From: Delphinapterus leucas
Lineage: Eukaryota; Chordata; Mammalia; Artiodactyla; Monodontidae
NCBI RefSeq assembly: GCF_002288925.2
Contig: NW_022097996.1
Span: 11,032,139 to 11,096,138 of the forward strand
Reading direction: 5' to 3'
DNA length: 64,000 bases
Shown: one piece after another, positions 44,159 through 55,861 of the stretch
Layout of the letters: each line of letters begins with the position of its first letter
How positions within the stretch are numbered: position 1 is the stretch's first letter
Position numbers and translations under genes: made by a program
Notes under the pieces: generated by a model
What the model was told of the DNA's origin: nothing
The model's input: the letters and a program-made list of their open reading frames with translations, nothing else
The model's database searches: none

Positions 44159-44332
44159 AGTATAAACTATCAACAACACATCTTCACAGAGCCCCAGGAA
44201 AACTAGTTTGCATCCTGTCCTGATCTCAGCCAGGGTTACCCTCCCCTTCAGGACTGGGTGGTCGCTCAGTAATTCCCCAAGGGCCTTCTCAGCTACAACA
44301 TCCTCCAGCCATGGGTCCCTTTGCTGGCTGAT

Positions 44333-44776
44333 TTTATGTGCCAATTTGAATGGGCCACAGGGTGCCTAGATATTTCGTCAAAGATAATTCTGGGTATTTC
44401 TGTAAGGGTGTTTCAGATTGAGGTTAATTTGAATTGGTAAACTGAGTAAAGCAGATTGCCCTCCTTAATGTGGGTGGGCCTCATCCAATCAGGTGAAGTC
44501 CTAATGTTTTAAAAAAAAAAAAAAAGGCTGAATTTCCCCTGAATAAGAGAGAATTCGCCCTGCCTGATGGCCTTTGAAGTAGGACATTGGATTTTTCCTG
44601 TCTTTCGAACTTGAACTGAAACACTGGCTCTTCCTGAGTCTTGAGGCTGCTGGCTCCAACTACACCATTGTCTCTCCTGGGTTTCCAGGCTGCCTACTGC
44701 AGATCTTGGGACTTGTCAACCTCCATAATCACATAAGCCAATTCCTTACAAAAAAGCTCTTTATACATTTACATAT

Positions 44777-44807
<31 letters not shown>

Positions 44808-44895
44808 TATATGCATCATATGTATGAGATATATATATATATATATCCATCTCCTATTGGTTCTGTTTCTCTGGGAAACTCTGACTAATACACTC
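44333..44895 (+). mobile_element. Old LTR-like element
   Basis: TTGGTAAACTGAGTAAAGCA, TGTGGGTGGGCCTCATCCAA, GATCTTGGGACTTGTCAACC, TATTGGTTCTGTTTCTCTGG and CTCTGACTAATACA are in the order of an abundant old mammalian LTR. I do not assign the family. CA and TA microsatellites have expanded near its end. Confidence 0.5.
44773..44847 (+). repeat. (CA)n and (TA)n microsatellites
   Basis: CA run at about 44784-44806 and TA run at about 44829-44846. Confidence 0.9.
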
Positions 44896-45007
44896 TCTCC
44901 TTAACCAAAGAGATCTATAAATCTGAAAAAGCTAAACATTTTAGGGAATGAAAACACCCTTTCTGGTTCTCTGCCTGACCATTTTTACCATATTTTTAGT
45001 GTTAAGT

Positions 45008-45387
45008 ATAATAACAGTGGGACTTCCCTGGTGGCGCAGTGGTTAAGAATCCGCCTGACAATGCAGGGGACACGGGTTGGAGCCCTGGTCCGGGAAGATC
45101 CCACATGCCGCGGAGCACCTAAGCCCGTGTGCCACAACTACTGAGCCTGTGCTCTAGAATCCACGGGCCACAACTACTGAGCCCACGTGCCACAACTACT
45201 GAAGCCCACGCACCTAAAGCCCGTGCTCTGCAACAAAGAGAAGCCACCGCAGTAAGAAGCCCGCACACCGCAACAAAGAGTAGCCCCCACTCACTGCAAC
45301 TAGAGAAAGACCGTGCTCAGCAATGAAGACCGAATGCAGCCAAAAATAAATTAATTTAAAAAATATATATATATATAAAATAACGGT
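45008..45387 (+). mobile_element. Cetacean CHR-type tRNA SINE, long form
   Basis: GGGACTTCCCTGGTGGCGCA, a B-box with one change (GGGTTGGAGCCC), the repeated 'gccacaactactga' block and an A/T tail. Flanks ATAATAACAGT (45008) and AAAATAACGGT (45377) are the target duplication. Confidence 0.92.
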
Positions 45388-45500
45388 AACAACCACCACT
45401 TATCAAGCACTTCTTGTGCATCAGGCATGGTGTTAGGTAACATACACACACATATATATGCATACGTACATATACATATACCTTATTATTTAATCTGAAC
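45388..45500 (-). mobile_element. MIR, antisense, interrupted by CA/TA repeat
   Basis: ACCACTTATCAAGCACTTCT and 'gcatcaggcatggtgttagg' fit the reversed MIR start. An ACACATATATATGCAT-type repeat follows. Confidence 0.5.
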
Positions 45501-45509
45501 ACCACCTGT

Positions 45510-45635
45510 TCCCCTTATCAGAACACATGAGTATCATGAGGACAGGAGCCATAGCAGTCCTTCCCACCACTGATGCTCATGCCTGGCAAGCACTTGGCAA
45601 GGAGGAGGTGCTCAATAAATTATGCGTTGATTTAA
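45510..45635 (+). mobile_element. L2 3' tail
   Basis: 'catgaggacaggagccatag' then GAGGTGCTCAATAAATTATG is the L2 end. Confidence 0.6.
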
Positions 45636-45639
45636 ATGT

Positions 45640-45785
45640 TTTTTAAAATAGATACGATTAACATCCCCATATTACAGATGAGGAAATGGCATCTCAGAGA
45701 CACTAAATAACTAAGGTCACAAGACTAAGGAATGGTGGAGCTGAGACACAACGCCGAGTTCACTTGAGTTAGGATCCCACATTCC
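45640..45785 (-). mobile_element. MIR, antisense
   Basis: CCATATTACAGATGAGGAAA, CTAAGGTCACAAGACTAAGG and GAGCTGAGACACAACG fit reversed MIR. Confidence 0.75.
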
Positions 45786-48613
45786 TGACCCTCTTCCCCC
45801 TCCCGGTGCACATGGAAGAGTCAGGCCCCTCTCCAGTGCCAGACCTTGACATTCACGCCTACAACCCTCCCAGCCAACGGGGATGCCCAGAGTGAGCTCC
45901 TTCACAGCTCAGCACCCCTCACCCACCCCCAAATAGATAGCTCTGTTACCAAGCCATCCACTGAGGTTTCTAAAGACTAATGTGAGAGTCTAACCACAGT
46001 TTCATCTTTAAAAATAAGACAAAAGCAAGAGAGAAAACTCGCCACAGAGGTCTTGGGTGAGAAAAGGGCTCACCCTCTTTTCTCAGAGCTGCCTCAGGGA
46101 ACAGAGGAGACGGAGCAGGCAGACGCCCAGGCTGACAGGCCAGACCATAGGGCGACTGAGGAGAGGCTGGCCACTCTTGGCCCTGGGTAGGAAGAAGGTT
46201 TTGAGGAAATTGTGCACAATTTCTAGAAACTACCACCTCCTTACTTTCTGCCTCTGTGACCCCATGTGGGTCAAGCCACACAGCAGGCCAGCAGATAAAG
46301 AGAGGATGAAGAGTGGAGTTAGGTAAAGCTCATGAAAGGGAAAACACAGCAAGCACGGGAAAGAGGCAGGAGAGGGAAATGAGGGAGGGGCTCCAGGTGG
46401 ACCACAGGGAGGTGGGAAGTCTGCACGATCATGGGTGCGTTGTCGGACCCACTTGGAGAAGAAGGCACAGCAAAGGGTGGTTAATAACTTGATCTCGAAT
46501 GTGGCCACATACATAGGTCTCTTCATTTGCTCCTTAATGACCAGCCCCTCCCACCCCCTTGTATCTGGAAAGCCTTGATCCCTCAGGAAAGCCATTTCAG
46601 TCCACAAATACACTGGGTACCCCACATGTGTTTTGTCTAGAACAAACAATGGTCTGATTTCTCTTTTTGTCCCGGAAGCATCATGTTCCATTTCAATGAT
46701 TTCAGTACAGCACGGCCATTCTGGTAACTACACAGGAAGGTCTGAGGACAATTGCAGGTCAGGGTGTTACAGCTCCTACCTTAACTCCCGGGAGCACTGA
46801 GGCCCTGCGCATAGCACATCCCCAGCAGGACCTTGGTTGCTTCATCTAAGCAGGAGAGGCTGTGCCACCTCTAACATTCTTTGGCTTCAGTCCTTATTAT
46901 ATGAACTCTTGTGTCACTTGACTGAGTTCTTTGCAGGCCCTGGAGCCTCTAAGCCTAGCACAGGCTGGCTATACAGCAGGGGGCCATACGTGTCTGGGAG
47001 GGGATTCTGTGATTATCAGATGGTTGAAGGAGAGCTACAGGGCAGGGAAGGAGGTGGAAGGGGTTTAGGGGAAAGCCTTTAAAAAGAGGACAGTGGAGTT
47101 TGGAAAACATTGGGAGGAGGGAGGGCATAAAGAGGAGATGATATTCCTTTCTTCTTTTATCCCAATATCACAGCTCTATTTATTCTAAGAAGCAACCAGC
47201 TGCAGCTCCAAAATAGATATGCTGAGAAACGCCTCTAATGACAGAATGCTTCTGAGGGAAGCAAGGTTAGAACAGCTCTTTTCAAGCGGAATAGCCTAGA
47301 AGGGGACACTCCTGGGTGCCCTGACGGCGCCCTCCTCCTCCCTCTGGTCCAAGGCAGTAGTGGTTCTTTCCAGAGTCTCCAGGGCATGGAGCTGAGATGG
47401 CCCTGCCTCTGCTTGCAGGCCCTGGTGACAGTGATCAACTCTTCCCTGATAGGGGTCCCATGGCCAGGTGTGACAGATGGCTTTCCTCTCCCCAGACCTG
47501 AATATCCTTTCCCAGCAGCTTTTCGGAGCTCAGGACAGATAATGAGACAACGCAACAGAACCAGAGAGTTTGTTCAGAGCTTGTGTGGATACACATACAG
47601 GCACAGAGGAAAACTGCACCAGGAGGGAGTTCAACAGGCAAGGAGGACTGTATTCGAGATCACTGCAACAGGGGAGAGAGACTGAGCTCATCTCCAGATA
47701 CAACAGGGGCAGCTGGGGGTTTACAGCAAACAGGCAGTCGAGGGAATCAGAGGATGGAAAAGTACTAAGAGGAACTTGGTTAGGTATCAAGGGTGGCGGT
47801 ATTCCTGCTGAATTGAGCTTGTCAGGCCCCGGATGGGGCCTAGTTTAGAAAAGGGCTCCTGACTAAAGTGTGGTCAAGAAGAGGGTCCTTGCCAGCAGAA
47901 GGGAAGCAGAGAGATGAGTAGTTTGAGGAGAGACCCATTGCCTCCCCTCGTGGAAGGCAATGGCTTCCTCAGAAACAACCCAATATGAACATCAGCTCTG
48001 ATAAGGGCCACCAGATGGTCACCCACTCACCCCATGGCAGAGTGAAAGGATGGCCCTCGGCTACCTGGAACTGCTCACACAGGCGGTGTGGGTTTGGACC
48101 CACAGAACGACCATCCTCCCTGAAAGAGCAGGCCCAGTCTAGGCCTGAGCCCACCACGTTCTGATCCATGGAGCTCTCCTTGTCCCCCGGCTCTGGACGA
48201 GGCGTCAAAGGGGCCTGACAGGAGTTTCCCATTGACGCCTACTACCCTCGCAGAGCACAGATATGAGGGGAAGAGGAGAATTTCTTGGTCCCCCCACCCC
48301 AGCAGCCCATGGTCTGCTTCCCTGCCTAGCTGGACACTTGGCTGAGAATGGACAGGTCCAGACACTCACATGCCTGGCGTGTTCAGCCCCTCACCACCTC
48401 CAGCAGGACCAAGTGCAACCAGGTCTCTTCCGGGACACACGTTCTGGACTTTTTATTTAACTGCCCAGAATGCCAAGGCCTCCATCTTCCTCCCGAAGCC
48501 CCCAAGAGGGTCTCTCAGGAAGGGCTGGGCTGCCCCAAAGCCTAAGAGGGCTGCTGGCTCAGGCTTCACAGGACATTATTGCTCAGTGAGTCCCTTCGTA
48601 AAGTCACCATGTA

Positions 48614-48615
<2 letters not shown>
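45786..48615. other. Unassigned intronic sequence
   Basis: 2.8 kb without a repeat I can name. Frames such as the 153-codon one at 46230-46691 (minus) match nothing I know. This is the longest unassigned stretch and a candidate place to look for non-coding PTK2B exons. Confidence 0.45.

Positions 48616-48651
<36 letters not shown>
48616..48651 (+). repeat. (TG)n microsatellite
   Basis: Eighteen uninterrupted TG units. Confidence 0.95.
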
Positions 48652-48652
<1 letters not shown>

Positions 48653-48859
48653 AAAACTACTGGTTGGTGAAACTAAACATTTAAAATACATCGTGATATT
48701 TGTTGTCCTCTTTTGATATTTCTTCTTCTTTTTTAATACAGAGAGTCTCCAAAAATGGAAGAGGTTCAGATCTCTCTAGAACCTGAGAGACCCCAATTTC
48801 AGAGAACTTCTACTTCTTCAAATCGAAGATTCAAATACCAGCTAAGCCAGAGTACAGCC

Positions 48860-48990
48860 TCCCGCTCCCTCCCTCCTCCTCCTCACCCCTCCTCACCCCC
48901 CCCCACCCAGTGCTGTTTCCTAGGCTGCTGCTCCCCACTCCCCTCTGCCCAGCGCCCACCCCACCCCCGCCCCGCAGCACCCTCTCCTCG
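48860..48990 (+). repeat. C-rich low-complexity tract
   Basis: CCTCC and CCCCAC repeats. The proline-rich frame through it (48755-49309) has no domain and is probably chance. Confidence 0.75.
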
Positions 48991-49582
48991 CCCCACACAC
49001 AGACCCACAATCACAAACACCCCTGACAAACGTGAGCTGGAGCCCCTGAGCTGTCCTCTCCCAGCTTCTGCTCTACAGGCTCAGAAGTTTCTAACGGGGC
49101 TTCCTGCCCCTCTCGGGGCTCCTTCACAAGCAATTTGTATATTGTGCAGTCCGACCAACACAGAAGCCCTGCTCGGGGCACTGCCTCCCGCCCGAGAGGC
49201 GGAGGTTAGGAAGCAAGGGGGACGAGAAGGAGGCCGGAGGGCTCTGCCATCCCCAGATGGCACTCTGACCTTGGCCTGGGACAGCCTCTGCAGGACTTTG
49301 GGTAGATGATGATGGGGCAGCTGAAAGACCTCCTGAACTGAGCGAGGCGAAGGCTGCCCACCTCCACGAGACCCTGGGCACCCTCAACTGGAAGCTGGTT
49401 TTGCTTGGACAGACTGTGCCGTTTACATAGGAAACAAACTGGGTTATTGGAAAACCTATGGCGTGGGAAAGGGGGAGGGGACTAACTTCGGAGTTAGTCC
49501 AAAGCCCCAAAATAAGTCCACAGCCTCCTGGGTTGGGGGAGGGTGACTGTGTACTAGCAGAACCCCTGAGATGCTATCTTTG

Positions 49583-49930
49583 CCTGTTAGGGCTGCTATC
49601 ACAGGATACCACAGGCTGGGTGACTTATACATGACAGACATTGATTTCTCACAGTTCTGGAGGCTGGGAGTCTGAGATCAGGGTGCCACTGTCCTCTTCC
49701 AGTTGGGCTGACAGATTTCTCATTGTGCCCGCATATGGTGGAAGAAGCTAGGGAACTCTGAGGCGTCTCATTTATAAGGGCACTAATCCCATTCATGAGG
49801 GCTCCACCCTCAAGACCTAATCACCTCCCAAAGGCCCCACCTCCTGATAGGGAGGTGGGGGTAGATTTCAACGCATGAATTTGTGTGGGGGGGGGGGGGG
49901 GGGGGGGGGGGTGGGGGAGGGACACACCTT
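49583..49930 (-). mobile_element. MST-type MaLR LTR, antisense, with G25 expansion
   Basis: GTTAGGGCTGCTATCACAGG, GGTGACTTATACATGACAGA, TTCTGGAGGCTGGGAG, CCACCCTCAAGACCTAATCA and CTCCCAAAGGCCCCACC are reversed MST. The natural G-run near its end is enlarged to 25 G at 49887-49911. Confidence 0.83.
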
Positions 49931-50574
49931 CAGATCCCAGCAGATGGAGAGATTGAGGAGGTGGGAGTGCTCAGGGGGCACCTGTCCTCAGGGACATTGA
50001 ATTGATTCTGGGGTCGGGGATGGGATAGCACACCCTGAGACTTTCTAGAATGTGCTTGGTCACCCTGAGACTTAAGTTCCTAACCATGATTGGCCTCTTT
50101 GGGTTTCAGATTTCCTGTTGAGCACAGGAAGTGGAATATCAGGTAGGTTATTGTCCTATTTGAAAAAGAAGCTGAGCAAAGAAGAGATGATAGGGTGTTG
50201 CCAGAGCTGACAGCCAGAGGTCTCTTATTTCTGGGGTAGCGTCAACGGGGAACACTGTGAAAACGTAAGGTCTGAATGGAGTTGTTCGGAATCCTTCTCT
50301 CAGGACTGCTCAGTCTGCAGTCCCTCATCACCTCATTGCACGTCTGAACCCTCCGAGGGTCTGTTTTGTGACCTTGGACAGGAAGGTACATTTCAAACAA
50401 CTACCCTCAACAGTCCTCATCACTTGGGGCCCCTCACAGCTCCCTAGTTTTCAGATGTGCTCGTCTTGCCTGCTAGGAGGAGGCCAGGTTATTAGCAACA
50501 TATTATTATTATATGATTTTGGTTATAGTAGAACTATGATTATAAAGTTAGTATAATAACCTTAAAATAATGAT
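49931..50574. other. Unassigned sequence
   Basis: No gene or named repeat recognised. Confidence 0.5.
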
Positions 50575-50755
50575 GTATATTGGGAATTTTTAACGTATAT
50601 TTTGCCAGTTACTAATATTAACTTAATTCTCAAAAACAAAGCAAAGAGGTTGGTACTGTTATTCTCCTGCCATGTTACACGTGAGGTATAGAGAGGTTAA
50701 ATGAACTTTCCCAGGGTCACGGAGCTTGGAAATGGCAGATCAGCCTCCTATTTCC
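50575..50755 (-). mobile_element. MIR, antisense
   Basis: 'tggtactgttattctcctgc', GAGGTATAGAGAGGTTAAAT and CCCAGGGTCACGGAGCTTGG fit reversed MIR. Confidence 0.75.
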
Positions 50756-50984
50756 TTCACCAGTACATCACACGTCTCTTAGGGAAACATTTAGGACTTT
50801 GTCACATTGTGGAGGAAAACAACCAGGGCTTTGGCAGGTACCTGTTCTTGCTAAATTGTTTCTTTTTCCATAGAAAGCCTGCGTTGCGCTGGGTCAAGGT
50901 TAAGTCCTGTGCGCAGCCGATTTCCCAGGGTCTCCGTCTGCACCCCCTCAGCCTGGGGCCGGACCGCAGGCGCTGTGATTACAA

Positions 50985-51640
50985 TCAACTCCATAAACAT
51001 CACTGAGCAGCCACTGAGAGGGCGGACAGGACAGGGACGACAAAGGCAAGCAAAGCATGATGTGGGAACGTACAGCCAAGTTGGGCAGACAGATGTGTCC
51101 ACAAATTAACTTCACGTGGCAAAGTGTGGAATGTGCTACCAGAGAGGCATAAATCAAATCATACCCGGGAGCAAGGAAAGAGAAGGAGTTAACTTCACCT
51201 GATGGGGCATGGCAGCATGTGGGACGGGGGCGGAGGGGGGTGGTGAGAGGGGACTTCAAGGATGGACAGGTTTGTAAACAAAGGAGGTGGGTGGGGAGGG
51301 CCGTCAGCAAAGGTTAGAACGAATGTGGGCGAGACGGCAGGAAAGGGAAGGGCTTGCTGAGGATTCGGTCCAAGTGCCAAGGTTTATAAAGGTGACTCTA
51401 CCCACAGCTATGCATAAGGAAAGACCCTGGGGGCAGCAACTTGGTGCCTGATGCATTGATTTAGGCAAGAAGCATGAGAGTCTTACCCAGGATGGGAGGT
51501 AGCAGTAAGGGGTAGGTAGAGGGAGATGTCCACGGTAGAAGCCACAGGAATTGGGAGCGGATTGGAGGAGGAGGTGATGTCGCCCACAAGCTTCTCCAGT
51601 TGCTGGGAGCCTGGTGAGGCTCTTCATCAAGTCAGAGGAC
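50985..51640 (-). mobile_element. L2 LINE, antisense
   Basis: 'ctccataaacatcactgagc', GGAATGTGCTACCAGAGAGG and CAGGATGGGAGGTAGCAGTA follow the reversed L2 3' region in order, with long diverged gaps. Confidence 0.45.
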
Positions 51641-52094
51641 GAGAAGCTTGGGTTGGACAGTTCTCTTGGGGGCTGGGGCCACCCACGGGTGGGTAGAGAA
51701 AATGGGAGGGTCAGTTACGCTTGCCTGACAACTGCTCGAGACTTCATGGGCACGATTCCGTTACCTGAGGCTCCTGTTCGCAAAGGCCATTTCAAGCTCC
51801 GTCTCTGTTATGAAGCTTTCCCTCCTGTCCTTCAATAAGTTGACCTCTTGTGCCTGATGAGGGACACCTGGCTTACTGTGAACACGCTATGTTCACTCTT
51901 TGGGACCACAGGTTTCTCATAAGTTGGGAATAGGACCTTGTGCACTTTCCCCCCATTGTATTTAGCACAGGATATGGAGTAGGTCATATCCCCCAGGAGT
52001 ATGGAATTGAACGGCTCTGGCCCAATCCCCTGGGGTACATGCAGGCAGCTGCACGGAGCTCCCTCCTGCACGTCCACGGGATGCCCCTCACAGC
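51641..52094. other. Unassigned sequence
   Basis: No gene or named repeat recognised. Confidence 0.5.
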
Positions 52095-52260
52095 TCCTGG
52101 TGGAGGTGCCAGTAGCACAGCTCTGTCCCTTACTAGTTGTGTCCCAGACACAGTCCCAACTATTCTGAGCCTTGCTTTCCTCCTCTGTACAATGGGATGA
52201 TAACGCAGCTGTTTCAGAGTTGCCTTAAGGATTTAACTCGAGGCTGTGTGTAGGATGTAC
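52095..52260 (+). mobile_element. MIR SINE
   Basis: CTGTCCCTTACTAGTTGTGT, TTTCCTCCTCTGTACAATGG and TTGCCTTAAGGATTTAAC follow MIR. Confidence 0.7.
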
Positions 52261-52554
52261 GTAGGGCACACAGCCACTCCCCGAACGGCGTCAGGAACAG
52301 CAGGGCAGGCTCGGGGCCTAATCTTAGCCCTGCAGTAGCCTGGGTATTTCCTTACTTCCTCATCTGCCTCCCGAGGGAGAGTAATCTTGACCCACAGGAC
52401 TGGGGGTGGGTAAGATGAGCAGTAAGAATTCACAGAAACGTGTCACAGAAACACTCAGTAACTGGACCAGCTCAGCACATGGCAGACTTTTCTGGGGCCT
52501 CGGCTGAGAGCCATCACACGGCCCACCCCAGGCCCAGGCACAGGCCAGCCCGAC

Positions 52555-52945
52555 CTTCAGCCCTGTGCAGAAGTTCCATCTTGGCCAGCTTCTGCTGGAA
52601 TTCTTCTAGTGATAAGAAACTCACTATCTCAAAATGTTAGCGGCCTGTTCCATTGTTCAGAGCTCTCATTAGAGGCAAGCCGTCATTTCTATTCAGCCTG
52701 GACATGCTTTTCTGTAACCTTCAGAGTCTGTGTCCTGGACGTGCACGTAGCAAAGCACATCTCACTTTCACCAAGCAGCCTTTCAACAGCAGAAAACAGC
52801 TCATCTGCTCCTCCAGGCTGTCTGCAGCCCTTCAAATAGTTCTCACGAGTTAAGACCTTCCGATCCTTCGTCTCCCTAGATCCTTCCAGCAAGCTCTTTA
52901 CCGCTAGTTCAAGATGGGGCCCTCAGAACTGGGTCCAAGACCACA
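52555..52945. mobile_element. CR1/L3-like ancient LINE remnant
   Basis: GATAAGAAACTCACTATCTC, GCCTGTTCCATTGTTCAGAG, CAGCCCTTCAAATAGTTCTC and CCCTCAGAACTGGGTCCAAG resemble consecutive blocks of L3/CR1 ('gggaactcactacctc ... attccattgtt ... agcccttcaaatacttga ... gcccagaactgaac'). Confidence 0.65.
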
Positions 52946-55209
52946 GAAGTACCATGGCCTTCTAGACTGAGCTGGCCCTATCCTGGTCCCTCCCCCAACA
53001 GGGAGACTTTCCCGGGGTCAGGGGGAAGCATGCGCTTTTCCCCGTTCCCCACCCTGAGCAACAGGCTGGCTGCTCTCCTTGGAAGACCTGACTCTGGAAC
53101 CCATATCACAAGAATTCCCAGCTGACTCGAGCCGTGTGGGGATCACGGCTGTCCCTTGTCACAAAGCAGTGGGACAGTGCCTACAGAGCAGCAACATGCC
53201 CGCATTCCTGAACCTCATTTCCAGCTAGCGGTTCTAGGTTTCACACGGGAATGGCTCTCTGCCTGCGGGCTGGTCTCTCCCTGGTCTGATAGAGGAGCAC
53301 TAACCAGGGACGGCCGGGGATGGACTTGTGAGGCTGGGCCCCTCCTTCCCAATCACAGGGCTCGGTGTCACCCCACTGGCCTCCCCAGGGAGCAGCAGGC
53401 CCAAAGGGCGCATTGCTGAGGGGAAGGTGAGGGGAAAGCACGACAGTTCTGGGGCCTGGGTGGGGATGGACGGGCGGCTGGCAGAGAACAGGATGAAGCT
53501 GACTGTCCCAGGCCCCTGCGTCTCCCAAACACCTCCCAGTGAAAAACACAGACGGCCTCCCACAGGTGATAGATAAATTCACTGCAAAGATAAATCCCTA
53601 CCAGGATGCTGCCCTGGGCTTGAGGGTCCAACCCTTTCAGCCCTATTCAATCAGATTAGAGGAGACACGGGGGCAGGGAAGCGGGGGACACACTCATAGC
53701 CTGGGTCTCACCAGCGTAAGGAAATGATACATAGCTGCCATGCTGAGAGGGAGCCACTGGGTGAATCACACCCGAGAAGTGGAACGGGGAGAAAACATTG
53801 GCCCAGAGGAGTGCAGGGTGGGGGAAAGGGGAGGGGAATGAGGCCCTGGGAAGCTCGGGCTCCTGTCCTGCCTCAGGCTCTAACTTTTCAACTCGGCCCT
53901 GCCTCCAGGTTATAAACTGGGTCAGCAACAGATTAGCACAGGCCTGCAAGGGATTGGTCAGCGATCTGTATCCATAAAAGGAAGCTTCCGCTTCCCACCA
54001 CCTGACCCGGGCAGGTTAATAAACACAGAGGAGACGCACAGTCACGCTCATGAGGGAGAGATTGCATTTCCGTGGCACAACGGGACTTCGCTGGCTGCCA
54101 AGATGGATTTGAGGAGGAGAAAAATTCCTGAGGGAGGGTGCTGGATCACGGGGCTATGAGTGATGGAAGTGGGGGGCCGTGGAGGTGAGCAGGGAGGCTG
54201 CTCCACAGCCCCATGGATATGGGTACAGAGGCCCCAGGGACCACAGCTCACTGGGGACCGTGGGGGTGCGGGGCAGCTGGGCCTCACCAGCACTTCCCCT
54301 GGGGAGGCATCTTGAATAGCAGAGGCAGAAGGGTCCTTCCAGCCCCAGGGCAGCCTCCTCACCTTACAGGGAAGGGGCCTGGCTTCAGGCGCCCCTGACC
54401 GGCGGTCCCACCAGGAAATCAGGGAGAGCTGGGCCGTGGTTCTCCCAGGGCCCTTCCTTTAAAAAGCCAGATCCTCCCCGTATCCTTCCTTCATCACTCC
54501 ACGGGCTACTTGGATGACCAGAAAGTTTTACTTAGAGGATAATCAAGGACGCTTTTATTTCTGGTCATCTTCTGGAAGGAGAAGAGATCCCCAACTCTAG
54601 ACCCAGAGGACAAAAGAAATACAGTTCTGGCTTTTTTTTCTCCATGCTGCTAGTCAAAATATACCAGGTGCAATGCTCCACAGACAAGTCTTTCACATCC
54701 CTTTTTTGTCTCGTTCACAGCAGGTATGGCCTCATACTTGGGGGTATTGCGCGGCATTTTAGGGCATCGTGCCGGGGGAAATCCTGCCCCTGCCACCCAC
54801 CCTCACATCTGTAGGGTTTCATCACCCAGGGAGCCTGCTACCTGGTGGGGAGAAAGTTAGCTCCCAGGTCAGCCAAGCTCACACAGTGAAGGGGGAGGGC
54901 GGGCATGAGGGAGGGCCCTGGGGACAACTCCGCCGCCTTAGGCTGTCCTCTGGCCTTTGTGACATCTGGGCTGCTTCTTTCCTGACTGCTGGCTGAGTCA
55001 GGCCCCACTTGGAACAACCACGGCCTGCGAATAATGTGCCTTTCCTTAGCTAGGGCTGCAAGTTTACATTTATTCCTCAGGCTACCTGACTCAAGGCTGT
55101 CTCCCTCTTTGGGTGTCACCTTCTGGGAGGGCAGGGCAGGCAGAGTCTCTTCATTCCGCACTGTAGCCCTCGGATCTCATTGACTCAGTTATGTTTGCTC
55201 ACTGAAAAA
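52946..55209. other. Unassigned GC-rich intronic sequence
   Basis: Several overlapping frames on both strands, expected from the high GC content. None matches a protein I know. No repeat named. Confidence 0.45.
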
Positions 55210-55433
55210 AATGAAAGTGAGCTTCCGCCAATGTAAGAACATGAAGTCGGATGATTTACAATCATCCTGAGAGACTGACCTAGTGTAGAAGAGGCCCGCC
55301 CCCTTCAAATATGTAGAAATGCTGGACAAAACATAACAACAGAAAAATCTTATCACAGCCAAGCTGCAAAGAGAAAATTCTCAGGTATCCGAAACAAAGG
55401 GACTCACAGCCAGAGCAGTGAGTGGGGGCTGAC
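55210..55433 (+). mobile_element. Old L1 5' region, before the gap
   Basis: 'gaaatgctggacaaaacata' and CAAGCTGCAAAGAGAAAATT resemble the 5' part of old L1. Assignment depends on the L1 sequence resuming after the gap. Confidence 0.35.
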
Positions 55434-55833
55434 NNNNNNNNNNNNNNNNNNNNNNNNNNNNNNNNNNNNNNNNNNNNNNNNNNNNNNNNNNNNNNNNNNN
55501 NNNNNNNNNNNNNNNNNNNNNNNNNNNNNNNNNNNNNNNNNNNNNNNNNNNNNNNNNNNNNNNNNNNNNNNNNNNNNNNNNNNNNNNNNNNNNNNNNNNN
55601 NNNNNNNNNNNNNNNNNNNNNNNNNNNNNNNNNNNNNNNNNNNNNNNNNNNNNNNNNNNNNNNNNNNNNNNNNNNNNNNNNNNNNNNNNNNNNNNNNNNN
55701 NNNNNNNNNNNNNNNNNNNNNNNNNNNNNNNNNNNNNNNNNNNNNNNNNNNNNNNNNNNNNNNNNNNNNNNNNNNNNNNNNNNNNNNNNNNNNNNNNNNN
55801 NNNNNNNNNNNNNNNNNNNNNNNNNNNNNNNNN
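55434..55833. other. Assembly gap of 400 N
   Basis: Exactly 400 undetermined bases. Frames drawn through it on either strand are artefacts. Confidence 1.
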
Positions 55834-55861
55834 CAATCAATCAATCAATCAATCAATCAAT
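55834..55861 (+). repeat. (CAAT)n repeat at the gap edge
   Basis: Seven units starting directly at the gap boundary. Confidence 0.9.

Noticed and set aside
46230..46691. 153-codon frame on the minus strand
   Set aside because: No homologue or domain recognised. Overlaps equally open frames on the other strand.
48755..49309. 184-codon proline-rich frame on the + strand
   Set aside because: Driven by a C-rich low-complexity tract. No domain, and the downstream part looks like ordinary intron.
53880..54030. Possible promoter (CCATAAAAGG and a GC-rich context)
   Set aside because: A single TATA-like word without a recognisable first exon or CpG island is not enough to call a promoter.
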